NCBI GenBank assembly: GCA_002309215.1
Contig: DBXG01000034.1
Location: forward strand, 1 to 33,160
Reading direction: 5' to 3'
Length of the DNA stretch: 33,160 nucleotides
DNA from: Alphaproteobacteria bacterium UBA1218
GTDB lineage: Bacteria > Pseudomonadota > Alphaproteobacteria > Rs-D84
The stretch's first letter is position 1. The number at the start of each line of letters is the position of its first letter. Below, one piece after another: positions 1-7,344 of this stretch. A program made the position numbers and the translations under genes. The notes beneath the pieces are model-generated. The model was not told the origin of the DNA, ran no database searches, and saw only the letters and a program-made list of their open reading frames with translations.

Positions 1-335
1 ATCAGTTCGTCTTTACATATTATATATTCGCAAGACAAGTTTTTTAACGAGGTTAATATTATCCGTCGGCGACAAGCGCCGTCGCGATAAGCAAATTCAC
101 AAAATCAAAGATTTTGGATTTTTCTAAACCTACTACCTGTCTAGGATATGCACATTTGACTTAGTCAAAGTTTGGATATTCCAAATTCAACTGTCTGCAT
201 ATCTCTTCTTGAACAGATTTTTGAAATACATCAAAAATCATTTTGATGAGCTGCTTTTATTCACAATGTTGCGATTTAATCGCTAAATTTCAGGGGTTGA
301 TTTCTTTTTCTGATTCGATTTCAACTTGAAAGCCC
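1..335 (-). ncRNA. Putative structured RNA or long 5' leader, runs off the window
   Basis: There is no credible gene on either strand in this stretch. Read on the minus strand from the promoter at 340-368, the transcript would start near 333-335 with GGGC and holds many hairpins: TTTCA/TGAAA near its start, GCGAT/ATCGC (269-281), a perfect 9-bp GATTTTTGA/TCAAAAATC stem (217-240), an 8-bp GATATGCA/TGCATATC stem (about 146-204) enclosing TTTGG/CCAAA and TTTGAC/GTCAAA hairpins, then CAAAATC/GATTTTG and CGGCG/CGCCG. The nested middle part looks like a three-way junction. GTAAAGAC at 9-16 resembles a segment near the 3' end of tmRNA, but no tag reading frame or tmRNA 5' consensus is visible. It could instead be a long leader of a gene or rRNA operon beyond position 1. 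I do not recognise the family. Confidence 0.45.
61..90 (-). repeat. Copy of interspersed GC-rich repeat
   Basis: On the minus strand this 28-base core begins ATCGCGACGG and ends GACGGAT, exactly as the copy at 29921-29948 does; only the central 11 bases differ. It forms a CGGCG/CGCCG hairpin and stands out by its GC content in an AT-rich region. It lies inside the putative structured transcript. Confidence 0.6.
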
Positions 336-339
336 GGTT

Positions 340-368
340 ATTATGACTAGGAACATCTAAAAAGTCAA
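340..368 (-). promoter_or_regulatory. Strong sigma-70-type promoter for the left-edge transcript
   Basis: On the minus strand TTGACT (363-368) and CATAAT (340-345) are separated by exactly 17 bases. The predicted start is near 333-335. No ORF with a ribosome binding site follows before the window edge, which supports a non-coding or long-leader transcript. Confidence 0.65.
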
Positions 369-507
369 GTTTTTTTTCTAAAATAATCTAAAAAAAATCC
401 TATAAAACAAAAAAGCCCAGAAATCAGGCATTTTATACAATCAAAAAAATTAAATATTCTGGAATCAGTGGACACCAAAACCACAAAAAACACATAAAAA
501 ATGATTC

Positions 508-566
508 GGTTTGACCGATTCGCGAACGAATTCGTGCGATTCGTTCATACCGAATCGGTCAAAGCC
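508..566 (-). terminator. Very long hairpin downstream of the 581-1513 gene
   Basis: A perfect 13-bp stem (510-522 with 551-563, TTTGACCGATTCG) is extended by GG/CC (508-509 with 565-566) past one bulge. Inside lies a second 8-bp stem, GAACGAAT/ATTCGTTC (524-531 with 539-546). It starts a few bases after the stop codon of the minus-strand gene, and the minus strand then runs into T-rich sequence (ATTTTTT, then TTTTTTG), so it probably terminates that gene. It is much longer than the other terminators here and may derive from a palindromic repeat. Confidence 0.6.
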
Positions 567-580
567 ATATAAAAGTCGTA

Positions 581-1513
581 TTAAAAACGATACATAAAAC
601 CAAGTTTAACCAATGGATAAAATTTGTATTTATCCAATTCATCTTGAGCATCTTGTAACTCTGCATTCTTACGCGCATTAAAATCCGCAACCAAACTGTT
701 ATAATTCGGGTCACCCACAAAATTCTTCCAAGTACCGCCATCATTATATTGCAGATTATTAACATCAACCTTCAAATCCAACTCTGCGGCTTTATTTGTG
801 AACACAACCCCCGCATCCATATAGATTTTGAATCCCCAGAATAAGCCTAAATCAAAACCGGTTCCTGCATACGGGCCATGATATTTCCAATCAATTGTCC
901 CTTTTCCATAAACATCGTTTCCAAGATATCTGTATTTGGTTCCACCAAACTCAAATTCCATCGTTCCCGCCGGCAATCCGTCCACAGTACCCTTTAAATT
1001 TGCATCTACATCTAAATTACCAAACATATAACCAGCTGTTATACGCCAACCACCCAAGAACCAGGTATTTCCAAACGGATAAAAATCTACCATCGCGCCA
1101 AAATGCTTTGCTTTGATAGAACCATCAATAATGCTGATTTCATCGTTTATCTCAATACCTTCATCGCCCATATAATTATCAACAATTTTATTTATCGTAG
1201 ATTTTACAGGGCTTGTTGTCGCAAAATCGAATCGGACGCCGAATCGCTTTGCCCAAAAAGAATTAAAGTTTTTATTGTTATAGCCAACAAACATATTCAG
1301 ACCACTGGTTGGCGAAACACCCAAGCCAACTTGCATACCACGTGGAAACTTTGTTTTAGGGTTGGTATTTGTCACTGTTTCTTTTGCAGGTTGTTCATCA
1401 AGATATATAATTCCCGAATCATTTGACTGTGCGACATCTGGTGTTTTTGCATCGTTTGCAAAAGCAGATACAGAAACCGCTGTTAAAACTGCAACAATAG
1501 AGATTTTTTTCAT
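581..1513 (-). CDS. Predicted outer-membrane beta-barrel protein, function unknown
   Basis: This 310-residue protein has a clear Sec signal peptide (MKKISIVAVLTAVSVSAFA, cut before NDAKT), a short low-complexity linker to about residue 50, and then alternating aromatic/glycine strands such as MQVGLGVSP and FGVRFDFATT. It ends in YRF. A terminal aromatic residue, above all Phe, is the usual beta-signal read by the BAM complex, so an outer-membrane barrel of perhaps 8-10 strands is likely. I recognise no specific family; generic OmpW- or OmpA-barrel-like folding is possible. The ATG has a good ribosome binding site (AAGGAAAGG) and a promoter at 1549-1578; a large hairpin follows the stop. It is monocistronic and divergent from the next gene. 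Localisation is well supported, function is not. Confidence 0.7.
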   Translation of the reverse strand: MKKISIVAVLTAVSVSAFANDAKTPDVAQSNDSGIIYLDEQPAKETVTNTNPKTKFPRGMQVGLGVSPTSGLNMFVGYNNKNFNSFWAKRFGVRFDFATTSPVKSTINKIVDNYMGDEGIEINDEISIIDGSIKAKHFGAMVDFYPFGNTWFLGGWRITAGYMFGNLDVDANLKGTVDGLPAGTMEFEFGGTKYRYLGNDVYGKGTIDWKYHGPYAGTGFDLGLFWGFKIYMDAGVVFTNKAAELDLKVDVNNLQYNDGGTWKNFVGDPNYNSLVADFNARKNAELQDAQDELDKYKFYPLVKLGFMYRF

Positions 1514-1548
1514 AATTTCACCTTTCCTTTGGTTATGAATCTTTTCTT

Positions 1549-1578
1549 AGTATAGAGTTTTTAGTAATGCAAATACAA
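1549..1578 (-). promoter_or_regulatory. Promoter of the beta-barrel protein gene
   Basis: On the minus strand TTGTAT (1573-1578) and TATACT (1549-1554) are 18 bases apart. The predicted start lies near 1542, giving a leader of about 29 bases that contains the AAGGAAAGG ribosome binding site. Confidence 0.5.
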
Positions 1579-1610
1579 CAAAAATATTTATTTAATAACG
1601 ACTATTTTTG

Positions 1611-1619
1611 TGATACAAT
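1611..1619 (+). promoter_or_regulatory. Extended -10 promoter with leaderless start
   Basis: TGATACAAT fits an extended -10 (TGn followed by TACAAT at 1614-1619); no good -35 is visible at 17 bases. The predicted +1 falls at about 1626, one base before the chosen ATG at 1627, so the mRNA would be leaderless or nearly so. Confidence 0.45.
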
Positions 1620-1626
1620 GTATGTC

Positions 1627-2445
1627 ATGAAAAACAAAATTTCTTTTTTAGCTGTGCTTGCTATTGCGCTTGGTGTGAATTGCGCCAATGCGTCTGAATG
1701 TGTTGATGATGATTGTGAATTAAATCCTGTTGTTGTCGTAGAAGAATCCGAAACAGTTGACGCATTGGAACCAAACGAAGTTACTGAAACCATTTGGGCA
1801 ACCGACACAAAAGAACAATCCGAACAAATTGATTGCGAATATGATTTCAATTGTCCTTTTGATTCAGCAGACGAATGCGCAATATGGTATCAAAAACCTG
1901 TGTATAAACAGGCTGTGAATCCACGTGGTCCACATATAAACCCGATGAAAACAGACGACATTATTTATGCGTTAAACACACAACCAAATGCGTCTGCAAA
2001 TAATACGGTGTTTGCGCCTTTGGTGGACAGATATAAAATGTTGATGCGTGCGTCCAAGGCTTGCTGCAGAGAAGGTATTATATATAAATTACATACCGAA
2101 AACGCGACTGACGACCAGATTTATAGATTCTTGAAAGACGATGCGAATCGTTTTGCGGTTGGTTCGCGTTGCTTGGTTATGAATAATGAATATTTAGCGT
2201 CCAGTTATTCTAATGGTGTAAACGGTAAAATGGTTGCCGATGTTCGCAACGCTTGTCTGTGCAAGAATCGCGAATGGTTTGATTCATTATTGTCGCCATT
2301 TAACGATATTTATAATCGTGTCCCTGAATTTCAATCTGCGCCATTTGATTATACATACACAGATGGTCTGAAACGTGAAATCACAGTATCTATAAATACC
2401 GATGTCCAAAATACTATGAATATGTTGGAATCGTGCCCAGATTAA
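1627..2445 (+). CDS. Secreted Cys-rich protein, function unknown
   Basis: I chose the ATG at 1627 because it opens a typical signal peptide (MKNKISFLAVLAIALGVNCANA, cut before SEC). Earlier in-frame ATGs (1567, 1618) lie upstream of or inside the -10 element and would bury the signal sequence. The 272-residue product has an acidic N-terminal third after the signal (many Glu, Asp, Thr) and about a dozen cysteines, including CVDDDCE, CEYDFNC, ACC and CLC. Such spacing suggests disulfides in the periplasm or at the cell surface. I recognise no domain. No ribosome binding site precedes the ATG, which agrees with the leaderless start inferred from the promoter. It may belong to the same Cys-rich secreted repertoire as the 1077-residue protein at 4026-7259, though I see no clear shared motif. 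Confidence 0.65.
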   Translation: MKNKISFLAVLAIALGVNCANASECVDDDCELNPVVVVEESETVDALEPNEVTETIWATDTKEQSEQIDCEYDFNCPFDSADECAIWYQKPVYKQAVNPRGPHINPMKTDDIIYALNTQPNASANNTVFAPLVDRYKMLMRASKACCREGIIYKLHTENATDDQIYRFLKDDANRFAVGSRCLVMNNEYLASSYSNGVNGKMVADVRNACLCKNREWFDSLLSPFNDIYNRVPEFQSAPFDYTYTDGLKREITVSINTDVQNTMNMLESCPD

Positions 2446-2450
2446 ATAAA

Positions 2451-2472
2451 AAAATGCCCAAACGGGCATTTT
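2451..2472. terminator. Bidirectional terminator between convergent genes
   Basis: AAAATGCCC (2451-2459) pairs with GGGCATTTT (2464-2472) around a 4-base loop, with T-rich sequence on both strands. It serves the Cys-rich protein gene (+) and lpxD (-), whose stop codon is directly adjacent. Confidence 0.85.
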
Positions 2473-3519
2473 TTATTTGTTTGACACATTCTTGCGAACC
2501 CATGCATAATTACGAAAAAACTCGGTTCCAGGTGCTGCAGGATACCCCATCCATCTTTCACCGTCTGGAATATTGCGGAACACACCACTTTTTGCACCGA
2601 CTTCTACATCATTACCAATATGAATACCATTTGCTACACCAACCTGACCAGCCAACAAAGTTCTGTCGCCAACAACAGCCTGACCAGCCAATCCGCAACC
2701 AGAAGCCAAAAAGCATTCTTTGCCAATGACAACACCATGTGCGATTTGGCAAAGGTTGTCTATCTTTGTTCCGTCACCTATAATTGTATCGGTTAACAAT
2801 CCCCTGTCGATACATGTATTAGCCCCCACAGAAACACGATTACCCAATACAACCCGACCAGTATGCGGTATAAACACATTTTTTCCGTCCTGACGCGTAT
2901 AACCAAAGCCGTCCTTGCCAATTACTGCATTTGCATTTATCACGCAATCAGAGCCGATTGTAGCGTTTTCAATATGTGCCCCGGAACAAACAACTGTATT
3001 CGCCCCCAGCACCACATTACGACCAATAAAAGCACCTGGATATATCTTTACCCCAGCCTCAATAACTGCGCCACGTTCCACAGTTGCAAATTGCCCGATA
3101 TAAACTGTGCTTTTCTTGCGGAAAAATACACCGCGTGCAACATGTGAAAAATAACTAACTCCAAAACGAGGCTTTTCACGATAAATTTCCCCCAATATTT
3201 TTACAATATTTCCGCGCGGACTGTCAGTAATCAACAGAGTTGTTCCGGCTGGTGCATCATTAATTTGTTCTGGTTGCAATAAAATCACAGATGCCTTGGT
3301 ATTTTTTAGAACCTCAATAGGCAAAATTTTGAATGCCGCAGAATTACGTTCTGTGGAATAGAAAGCCAGTTGTCCTGGACGTGCATCAGCAATTGGTGCA
3401 ACCCCAGTAATAACCTTTTTCGCATCGCCCTGTAATTTCAGACCGAATTTAGCAGCCAATTCACCGGCAGTTGTCCGATTAGCACGTGGTCCAAATAGTA
3501 ATTGTAATAACCTTTTCAT
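2473..3519 (-). CDS. lpxD: UDP-3-O-(3-hydroxyacyl)glucosamine N-acyltransferase
   Basis: LpxD adds the N-linked 3-hydroxyacyl chain from acyl-ACP to UDP-3-O-acyl-glucosamine, the third step of lipid A synthesis, in the cytoplasm. The 348-residue length matches the family. Residues 1-110 form the uridine-binding N-terminal domain, and from about 115 to 330 there are hexapeptide repeats of a left-handed beta-helix (GAFIGRNVVLGANTVV, IGNDVEVGAKSGV). The family signatures GKDGFGY, GRVVLGN, TCIDRG and GTKIDNLCQIAH are present; the catalytic His is at about residue 261. The gene is monocistronic here, with its own promoter (3546-3574), whereas many Proteobacteria keep lpxD beside bamA, skp and fabZ. 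Its presence indicates that the organism makes lipid A. Confidence 0.95.
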   Translation of the reverse strand: MKRLLQLLFGPRANRTTAGELAAKFGLKLQGDAKKVITGVAPIADARPGQLAFYSTERNSAAFKILPIEVLKNTKASVILLQPEQINDAPAGTTLLITDSPRGNIVKILGEIYREKPRFGVSYFSHVARGVFFRKKSTVYIGQFATVERGAVIEAGVKIYPGAFIGRNVVLGANTVVCSGAHIENATIGSDCVINANAVIGKDGFGYTRQDGKNVFIPHTGRVVLGNRVSVGANTCIDRGLLTDTIIGDGTKIDNLCQIAHGVVIGKECFLASGCGLAGQAVVGDRTLLAGQVGVANGIHIGNDVEVGAKSGVFRNIPDGERWMGYPAAPGTEFFRNYAWVRKNVSNK

Positions 3520-3545
3520 TTCTTCGCCTTTTTTGTATTTTTTTG

Positions 3546-3574
3546 ATTATAAAAACATTGCATCTTGAAAGCAA
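3546..3574 (-). promoter_or_regulatory. lpxD promoter
   Basis: On the minus strand TTGCTT (3569-3574) and TATAAT (3546-3551, a perfect -10) are 17 bases apart. The short leader carries AAAAAGGCGAAG as ribosome binding site. Confidence 0.7.
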
Positions 3575-3589
3575 GGCAAAATCTAATAG

Positions 3590-3965
3590 ACCCAAAGGTC
3601 TCACTATGAACAATTTTGGTTTCCCACCCAAAGTCTCGACGTAGCGACAGCAAAGACGGACATGGCGGGGTGGATTGTGACGCAGTCACAAGACGGGGCG
3701 GGTATTCTGGTGTATTTGTAATAATGAACGTCTGGAACAACAATTTATTTGAACCCTCCCCGCCCTGTGGGCCCTCCCCTCCGATGGAGGGGAATTATTA
3801 TCGGGCTAGCCTGATACTGGTTCTCCTCCTGCGGAGGAGTACCCGCAGGGGGAGGTGGTCTTTGATTCCAGATAATACGAACACCTGAAAGACCACCCCG
3901 TCCGCTTTCGCTGACGCTACAGCGAGACACCCCTCCGCAGGAGGGGAACTTGCTCTCGAACTAGG
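3590..3965. repeat. GC-rich palindromic repeat island
   Basis: This gene-free stretch between lpxD and the large Cys-rich gene is far richer in G and C than its surroundings. It holds three hairpins of the same design, CTCCTCC/GGAGGAG or CCCCTCC/GGAGGGG with 3-base loops, at 3776-3792, 3823-3839 and 3930-3946. Each is followed, in alternating orientation, by a variable spacer and a G-rich end (GGGGTGGTCTTT in one copy). Two units face each other, so GGTGGTCTTT (3854-3863) pairs with AAAGACCACC (3888-3897). Partial related units with GGCGGGGTGGATT and GACGGGGCGGGTATT occur at 3634-3706. ORFs here are proline/arginine-rich and look spurious. I see no gene in it. Confidence 0.75.
3634..3661 (+). 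repeat. Diverged copy of interspersed GC-rich repeat
   Basis: TCTCGACG at the start and AAAGACGGAC at the end align with the copy at 29921-29948, with a few substitutions and one indel. Unlike that copy it runs on into a GGCGGGGTGG tail, linking this repeat family with the palindromic units of the surrounding island. Confidence 0.5.
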
Positions 3966-3979
3966 CTAAAACAAACAAA

Positions 3980-4005
3980 AAAACCAAGGGTTTAACCTTG
4001 GTTTT
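3980..4005. terminator. Terminator of the 1077-residue protein gene
   Basis: AAAACCAAGG (3980-3989) pairs perfectly with CCTTGGTTTT (3996-4005) around GTTTAA, with A/T tracts on both sides. It lies 20 bases beyond the stop codon of the minus-strand gene. Confidence 0.85.
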
Positions 4006-4025
4006 TTGTATATTTCGTTTCAATC

Positions 4026-7000
4026 TTAATTCATATCATCAACCTTGAAACTGATGTATTCACCATAACCGCCCAAGTCTTCACCACTGACATAACAACG
4101 GATATGATCGCGCAATGATTCTTTCCATTCGGCGACTGCTTTATCCTTTTCTTGGGCGTCCTTTGCATCAACAACAGTCTTGGCAACACCAAAACCTAAC
4201 AAAGCACCAGCTGCTGTACCAATTCCAACACCCAAGCCAGTTGCAACCCCAGAAGAATTATTATTTTTGGCTTTGCTCTGGCATTCTGCCAATACTTTTT
4301 CTATCTTGTTTCTGGATTCTTGGCTCAAGCTTGACTTGCTTACATCAACCGATGTTGAACCAATTACATCATTAACTCCTTTTATATTTCCTGCGCTGTC
4401 AACACAGAACCCAGCCGTGGCTCCATATTTTTTTATGAAATTTTTTTCATTATTTGGATCTGTTTTGCAACAGCGATCCTCTTGAGTGCACTTCGTGTCA
4501 CTTTTACAAAACAGATAATCTGTGTATTTACTAGCATCCTCATTACAGTAGTAAGTCGCGCCTGTACCTGTCCAATCTATATTGACACTGATACCTGCTG
4601 CACGTGCATCACGCAGACCAGCACGACATTTATCAACATCGTTATCCAAACATTTTTCCAAATTACTTATACAACTGCCTGCGTTCGTTTTTTTGTTCTT
4701 CTCTACTTTGGCATCGCTGTTTAACAAACCGTTGCCACCGATTTTACCATTTGCTAAATAATTGCCAACCAAGCCACCAGCAGTACCACCAAGCAAGCCA
4801 CCACCCACAGTACTCCATGCCAAGGCAGCCTTCTTTTTCCAACTGGACATACCTGCACCATCTCTGATTTCTTGTTCTATTTTGCCCATTGTTTTATCAT
4901 CAATCCAAGAACCACATTCAAATGCATCACCAACTGCAAAGTATGCGGTCGCCTTTTCACCCAAATGTTTGTTAATCGCAGGATCATCTGAAACAATAGA
5001 TATGCGCGCACGACAGAATGAACCATACAAATCATTACTTGTTGTGAACTGATTTGGTTTCAAGCCCTGCTGTATATAATTTGCCGGAACACGATTAGAC
5101 TTCAATTTAACCCACATAAACGCAGAACCATTATCAGCGTTCCCCATGATACCGCCATTATTATTTCCGATACAAATATTTTGTTCTTTGGTCAACTTTG
5201 CGTTATACTTCGCCTGGGCTTCTTTTTCCAAATCAACCAAAACTTGTTGGAACAAATTTGTTGCGGAAACATCATTCACATAATCGACACGATCCTGGTA
5301 TACATAGTAATCATACATGCATCCTTCTTCATCTACAGTATTGCAAAGCTCTTTGTCAACGATCACAGATATGTCACAACCATTTGAATCTGTAGATACT
5401 CTACACCCAACGTGCACCCTGTTGTCTGTTGCACTCACACTGGATGCAGCAGTCAACCAATCACCACGCACATCAGAACCCCATACTTCAGATTTTTTCT
5501 CTTGCTTTTTTAACTTTTCAGCCTCTATTTTCAGGTGTTCTTCGCATACCTTGGCATTTTTAACAGTATTTACACATAAACCAGTTACAATACCGTAGTC
5601 CAAAACACCACCAACCTTGTTCATACTTCTGTTAAACGCATCTGAATCTGTTTTATATGTATCACCCATAATGTCTGTTCTGTTGCGATAGCAGTTTTTA
5701 TAATCTTTGCCACACATAGATTTCACACAACTAACAACCGTATTGGAACATTGTTTTTTCATCTGTGCAATTGCCGCATCATTATAAGAAGTAGCTAAAG
5801 ATGCGTTCAACGCCGCAACAACACCAATGGGATCACCGCCAGCAGCATATTCTGGGAACAATGTTGTAAATGTATTGTTATCAGTATAAGCATACATATA
5901 TGCCGTATTGCTGGTCGATGCAACAGCATACTGACAATTTGGATCTGTGTTAGTAATCGCTTCACATCCAACTTTTATCTCATCATACGTGTTTCTACCA
6001 TTGATAGATTTATCGGAACCTTCAGCTAGAAAAACCGATGCATAACAAGCAGAACCAACACCGCCACCGCAAGAACGCATAGCACACGTTTTCATTGTAG
6101 TCACGCATTTTTCTTTGGTTTTTTCATCGAATTTATCCAAGATGGTCTGCAAACGTTGTTTCATCGCAGAAGTCATACGAACAGCATAAACTTCTTCGAA
6201 TACCATTTCATTATTATCAGGGTCCGTTAACTGAGATGCCGTTGGCATTTTACCGTCATTTGCAGTCGCATAACAATATTTATTGCCACCGATAGTTTCC
6301 TGGCACATATTTTTGATATATTTATTAACATCACCTTTTGTAATAGCATTAGATGCCGCAGCCAACTGAGCATCCGTTATCGCCACACCGTTATTAATAG
6401 CCTCTGTCATAAGTGCCAATGCAGATGACGCATTTTCCATACATTTCGCAGGATTAGAACCACATGCATTTAATATACACTGGTCTGCAACCTTATAACA
6501 AGTGGAAACCGCATTCACAGCAGCCAATTCTGCACCTTCGGCAATCATCATACCCAATCTGGAATCCGATTTTGGTGCCACAGATGTATTTGTTGAACCA
6601 TACAATTCAATTATACCATCACTTTGGCAACGCGCCAATGTTGACGCACAGAATATCGACTGTTTCTTGAACTCTGCAGGGCTGGTGCACAACTCAAAAT
6701 CATTACCACAAACACTGTCTTTCTTTAAGCAAGATGTATATCTTTTTACACATTGTTGTGCATCGTATTTATTTGCAATAGACGCACCCAATATGGTTTG
6801 CCCCAAAACACTGCCATCTGTTGGATATGTATAACGCGTCACTTCACCATAAGTATTTTTTTCTGCCACGTTAGATAATGCAGCCACAGAAGATGTTCCA
6901 AACAAATCATTTATGCCAGATGAAGTACATTGGGATAAAACATTTAAGCATTTTGGCATCTGGGCATGAAACAAAACATTTGTCGTACATTCTTCAAAAT

Positions 7001-7259
7001 TTGGACCACAAGCATCATTAGCCTTGATACAAGAATTATATGCATCAATACAATCTGTATTTGTCAGCAACGACGACGCAGTAGTTGAACCCGAAGTCGT
7101 AGAACCGCTTAACAGCGCAACCGGATTTACATACCCCGCAATTGACGGCAAACGTGATGTTGCCTGGCCCATAATACTGGCACGCGAAGTTGCCGCAAAA
7201 GCACCAGGAATTACGGCCATTACTGACAGAAAACTAACGGTTTTGATAAGATGTTTCAT
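4026..7259 (-). CDS. Very large secreted Cys-rich protein with internal repeats and glycine zippers
   Basis: The 1077-residue product starts with a Sec signal peptide (MKHLIKTVSFLSVMAVIPGAFA). Two clear tandem repeats of about 52 residues lie at about 70-121 and 170-221; both share C-x6-C, a CG-x5-6-C group, a later C-x6-C and a GI..L(F/Y)G ending. Further Cys clusters of the form C-x5-6-C-x3-5-CG (KCVTTMKTCAMRSCGG, CSNTVVSCVKSMCGKDYKNC, CYKVADQCILNACG) suggest more diverged copies. Two glycine-zipper segments (GGGLLGGTAGGLVG near residue 830 and GLGVGIGTAAGALLGFG near 1005-1025) could insert in or associate with a membrane. I recognise no known family. Disulfide-rich exposure in the periplasm or on the surface is inferred. 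The start has a strong GGAGAAAGGGG ribosome binding site and a promoter at 7292-7319; a terminator follows. It is monocistronic. Confidence 0.75.
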   Translation of the reverse strand: MKHLIKTVSFLSVMAVIPGAFAATSRASIMGQATSRLPSIAGYVNPVALLSGSTTSGSTTASSLLTNTDCIDAYNSCIKANDACGPNFEECTTNVLFHAQMPKCLNVLSQCTSSGINDLFGTSSVAALSNVAEKNTYGEVTRYTYPTDGSVLGQTILGASIANKYDAQQCVKRYTSCLKKDSVCGNDFELCTSPAEFKKQSIFCASTLARCQSDGIIELYGSTNTSVAPKSDSRLGMMIAEGAELAAVNAVSTCYKVADQCILNACGSNPAKCMENASSALALMTEAINNGVAITDAQLAAASNAITKGDVNKYIKNMCQETIGGNKYCYATANDGKMPTASQLTDPDNNEMVFEEVYAVRMTSAMKQRLQTILDKFDEKTKEKCVTTMKTCAMRSCGGGVGSACYASVFLAEGSDKSINGRNTYDEIKVGCEAITNTDPNCQYAVASTSNTAYMYAYTDNNTFTTLFPEYAAGGDPIGVVAALNASLATSYNDAAIAQMKKQCSNTVVSCVKSMCGKDYKNCYRNRTDIMGDTYKTDSDAFNRSMNKVGGVLDYGIVTGLCVNTVKNAKVCEEHLKIEAEKLKKQEKKSEVWGSDVRGDWLTAASSVSATDNRVHVGCRVSTDSNGCDISVIVDKELCNTVDEEGCMYDYYVYQDRVDYVNDVSATNLFQQVLVDLEKEAQAKYNAKLTKEQNICIGNNNGGIMGNADNGSAFMWVKLKSNRVPANYIQQGLKPNQFTTSNDLYGSFCRARISIVSDDPAINKHLGEKATAYFAVGDAFECGSWIDDKTMGKIEQEIRDGAGMSSWKKKAALAWSTVGGGLLGGTAGGLVGNYLANGKIGGNGLLNSDAKVEKNKKTNAGSCISNLEKCLDNDVDKCRAGLRDARAAGISVNIDWTGTGATYYCNEDASKYTDYLFCKSDTKCTQEDRCCKTDPNNEKNFIKKYGATAGFCVDSAGNIKGVNDVIGSTSVDVSKSSLSQESRNKIEKVLAECQSKAKNNNSSGVATGLGVGIGTAAGALLGFGVAKTVVDAKDAQEKDKAVAEWKESLRDHIRCYVSGEDLGGYGEYISFKVDDMN

Positions 7260-7291
7260 CCCCTTTCTCCATTTATATTTATATTTATTCT

Positions 7292-7319
7292 ATCATAGTT
7301 GCAAAAATAATAAAAGCAA
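7292..7319 (-). promoter_or_regulatory. Promoter of the large Cys-rich protein gene
   Basis: On the minus strand TTGCTT (7314-7319) and TATGAT (7292-7297) are 16 bases apart, upstream of the GGAGAAAGGGG ribosome binding site. Confidence 0.55.
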
Positions 7320-7344
7320 AAAATGAAAATAAAATCACAATATT

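Noticed and set aside
74..243. Short minus-strand peptide-like ORFs (MIFDVFQKSVQEEI... and a same-frame continuation after a stop)
   Set aside because: Same-frame stops every 15-35 codons, no ribosome binding site, and strong hairpins across the region; no evidence of a real or formerly intact gene.
1..335. tmRNA (ssrA) on the minus strand, based on GTAAAGAC and its distance from the promoter
   Set aside because: No tag reading frame starting with Ala codons, no GGGG..ATTCGAC-type 5' consensus and no tRNA-like half is visible. Kept as an unassigned structured RNA.
1567..1626. Upstream ATG of the Cys-rich protein gene
   Set aside because: It lies before the -10 element and would add 20 residues in front of a clear signal peptide.
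3516..3930. Several ORFs of 60-90 codons between lpxD and the large Cys-rich gene
   Set aside because: They are Pro/Arg/Gly-rich translations of palindromic repeats, occur on both strands and have no ribosome binding sites.
3823..3946. CRISPR-like array from the regularly spaced hairpins
   Set aside because: Only three units, in alternating orientation, with unequal spacers and no cas genes.
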